A stretch of DNA of 64,000 bases from Hyposmocoma kahamanoa (Eukaryota; Arthropoda; Insecta; Lepidoptera; Cosmopterigidae), in contig NW_020654080.1 in assembly GCF_003589595.1 (NCBI RefSeq), positions 9,151,484 to 9,215,483 of the forward strand. Reading direction: 5' to 3'. A program made the translations under genes and the position numbers. The notes under the pieces were generated by a model. That model was not told the origin of the DNA. It saw nothing but the letters and a program-made list of their open reading frames with translations, and made no database searches. Below are positions 63,661 through 64,000 of the stretch, in pieces. How positions within the stretch are numbered: position 1 is the first letter of the stretch; each line of letters opens with the position of its first letter.

Positions 63661-64000
63661 TCGGCAGAACGCATTGCTTATAATTACTTATATGCATCGA
63701 GTATATAACCAGAAATAGAGACAAAATAAGGGCCATACATTACTGGTAACTCATCAGTGATACATCACTTATAAATATCAATTCTCGTTTGCACTGAAAT
63801 TACAAATTAGAAAGATGAAATAGTGCAACGCCAACAACTGACCTGTGTACGTCTTCATATATTCCAAAAATATTCTGTATTTATTGTAATAAAGATAGTA
63901 TCTCTAACTATGGCATGCTGTTCCATTCGGTGGTGTGGGGAAAAACAGCAAAACATCTAATTATAAAACAAACGGAATCAAATTTCGTCGGTAATTAAAT

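Overview
The window is AT-rich animal DNA that most likely comes from a moth or butterfly. The SINE types, the R1/RTE/jockey-like LINE pieces, a retrotransposon ORF1 of the baculovirus-FP type and many short inverted-repeat transposons are the kinds seen in Lepidoptera. No bacterial-type gene, rRNA, CRISPR array or clear functional tRNA gene was seen.

One host gene runs through the window on the + strand: the 3' part of a multiplexin (collagen XV/XVIII type, Mp in Drosophila). Nineteen exons between 3897 and 56330 join in phase and give 809 residues plus a TAG stop. They encode an interrupted Gly-X-Y helix, an acidic linker, a trimerisation domain, a hinge, an endostatin module and a basic tail. 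The four endostatin cysteines are spaced 101, 30 and 8 residues apart, which matches the family pattern (102, 30 and 8 in human). The gene's start lies upstream of the window. After 56330 come a 3' UTR with several AATAAA signals and then repeat-rich DNA.

Nearly everything else is intronic or downstream mobile DNA. A 3.4 kb LINE (LINE A, 6277-9673) has one full-length ORF and sits inside an older repeat. An internally deleted relative (55078-56186) ends about 70 bp before the last exon. A 5.3 kb LINE (LINE B, about 30540-35815) has an FP-like ORF1 and an ORF2 broken by a single stop codon. A dead mariner (46454-47720) also sits inside a copy of that older repeat. Further items are 5'-truncated LINE tails, at least three groups of tRNA-derived SINEs, twelve copies of a roughly 330 bp dispersed repeat, and MITE-like elements, several with recognisable target duplications (8 bp, TTA or TA).

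The oddest signals are a perfect 31-bp, 4-nt-loop hairpin in the last intron, a phase-compatible candidate alternative terminal exon in intron 13, a furin-like RKKR site after endostatin, and a long-TIR element with internal tandem repeats at 61264-61974. A 400-base run of N lies at 49308-49707. No previously undescribed functional system could be established from sequence alone.
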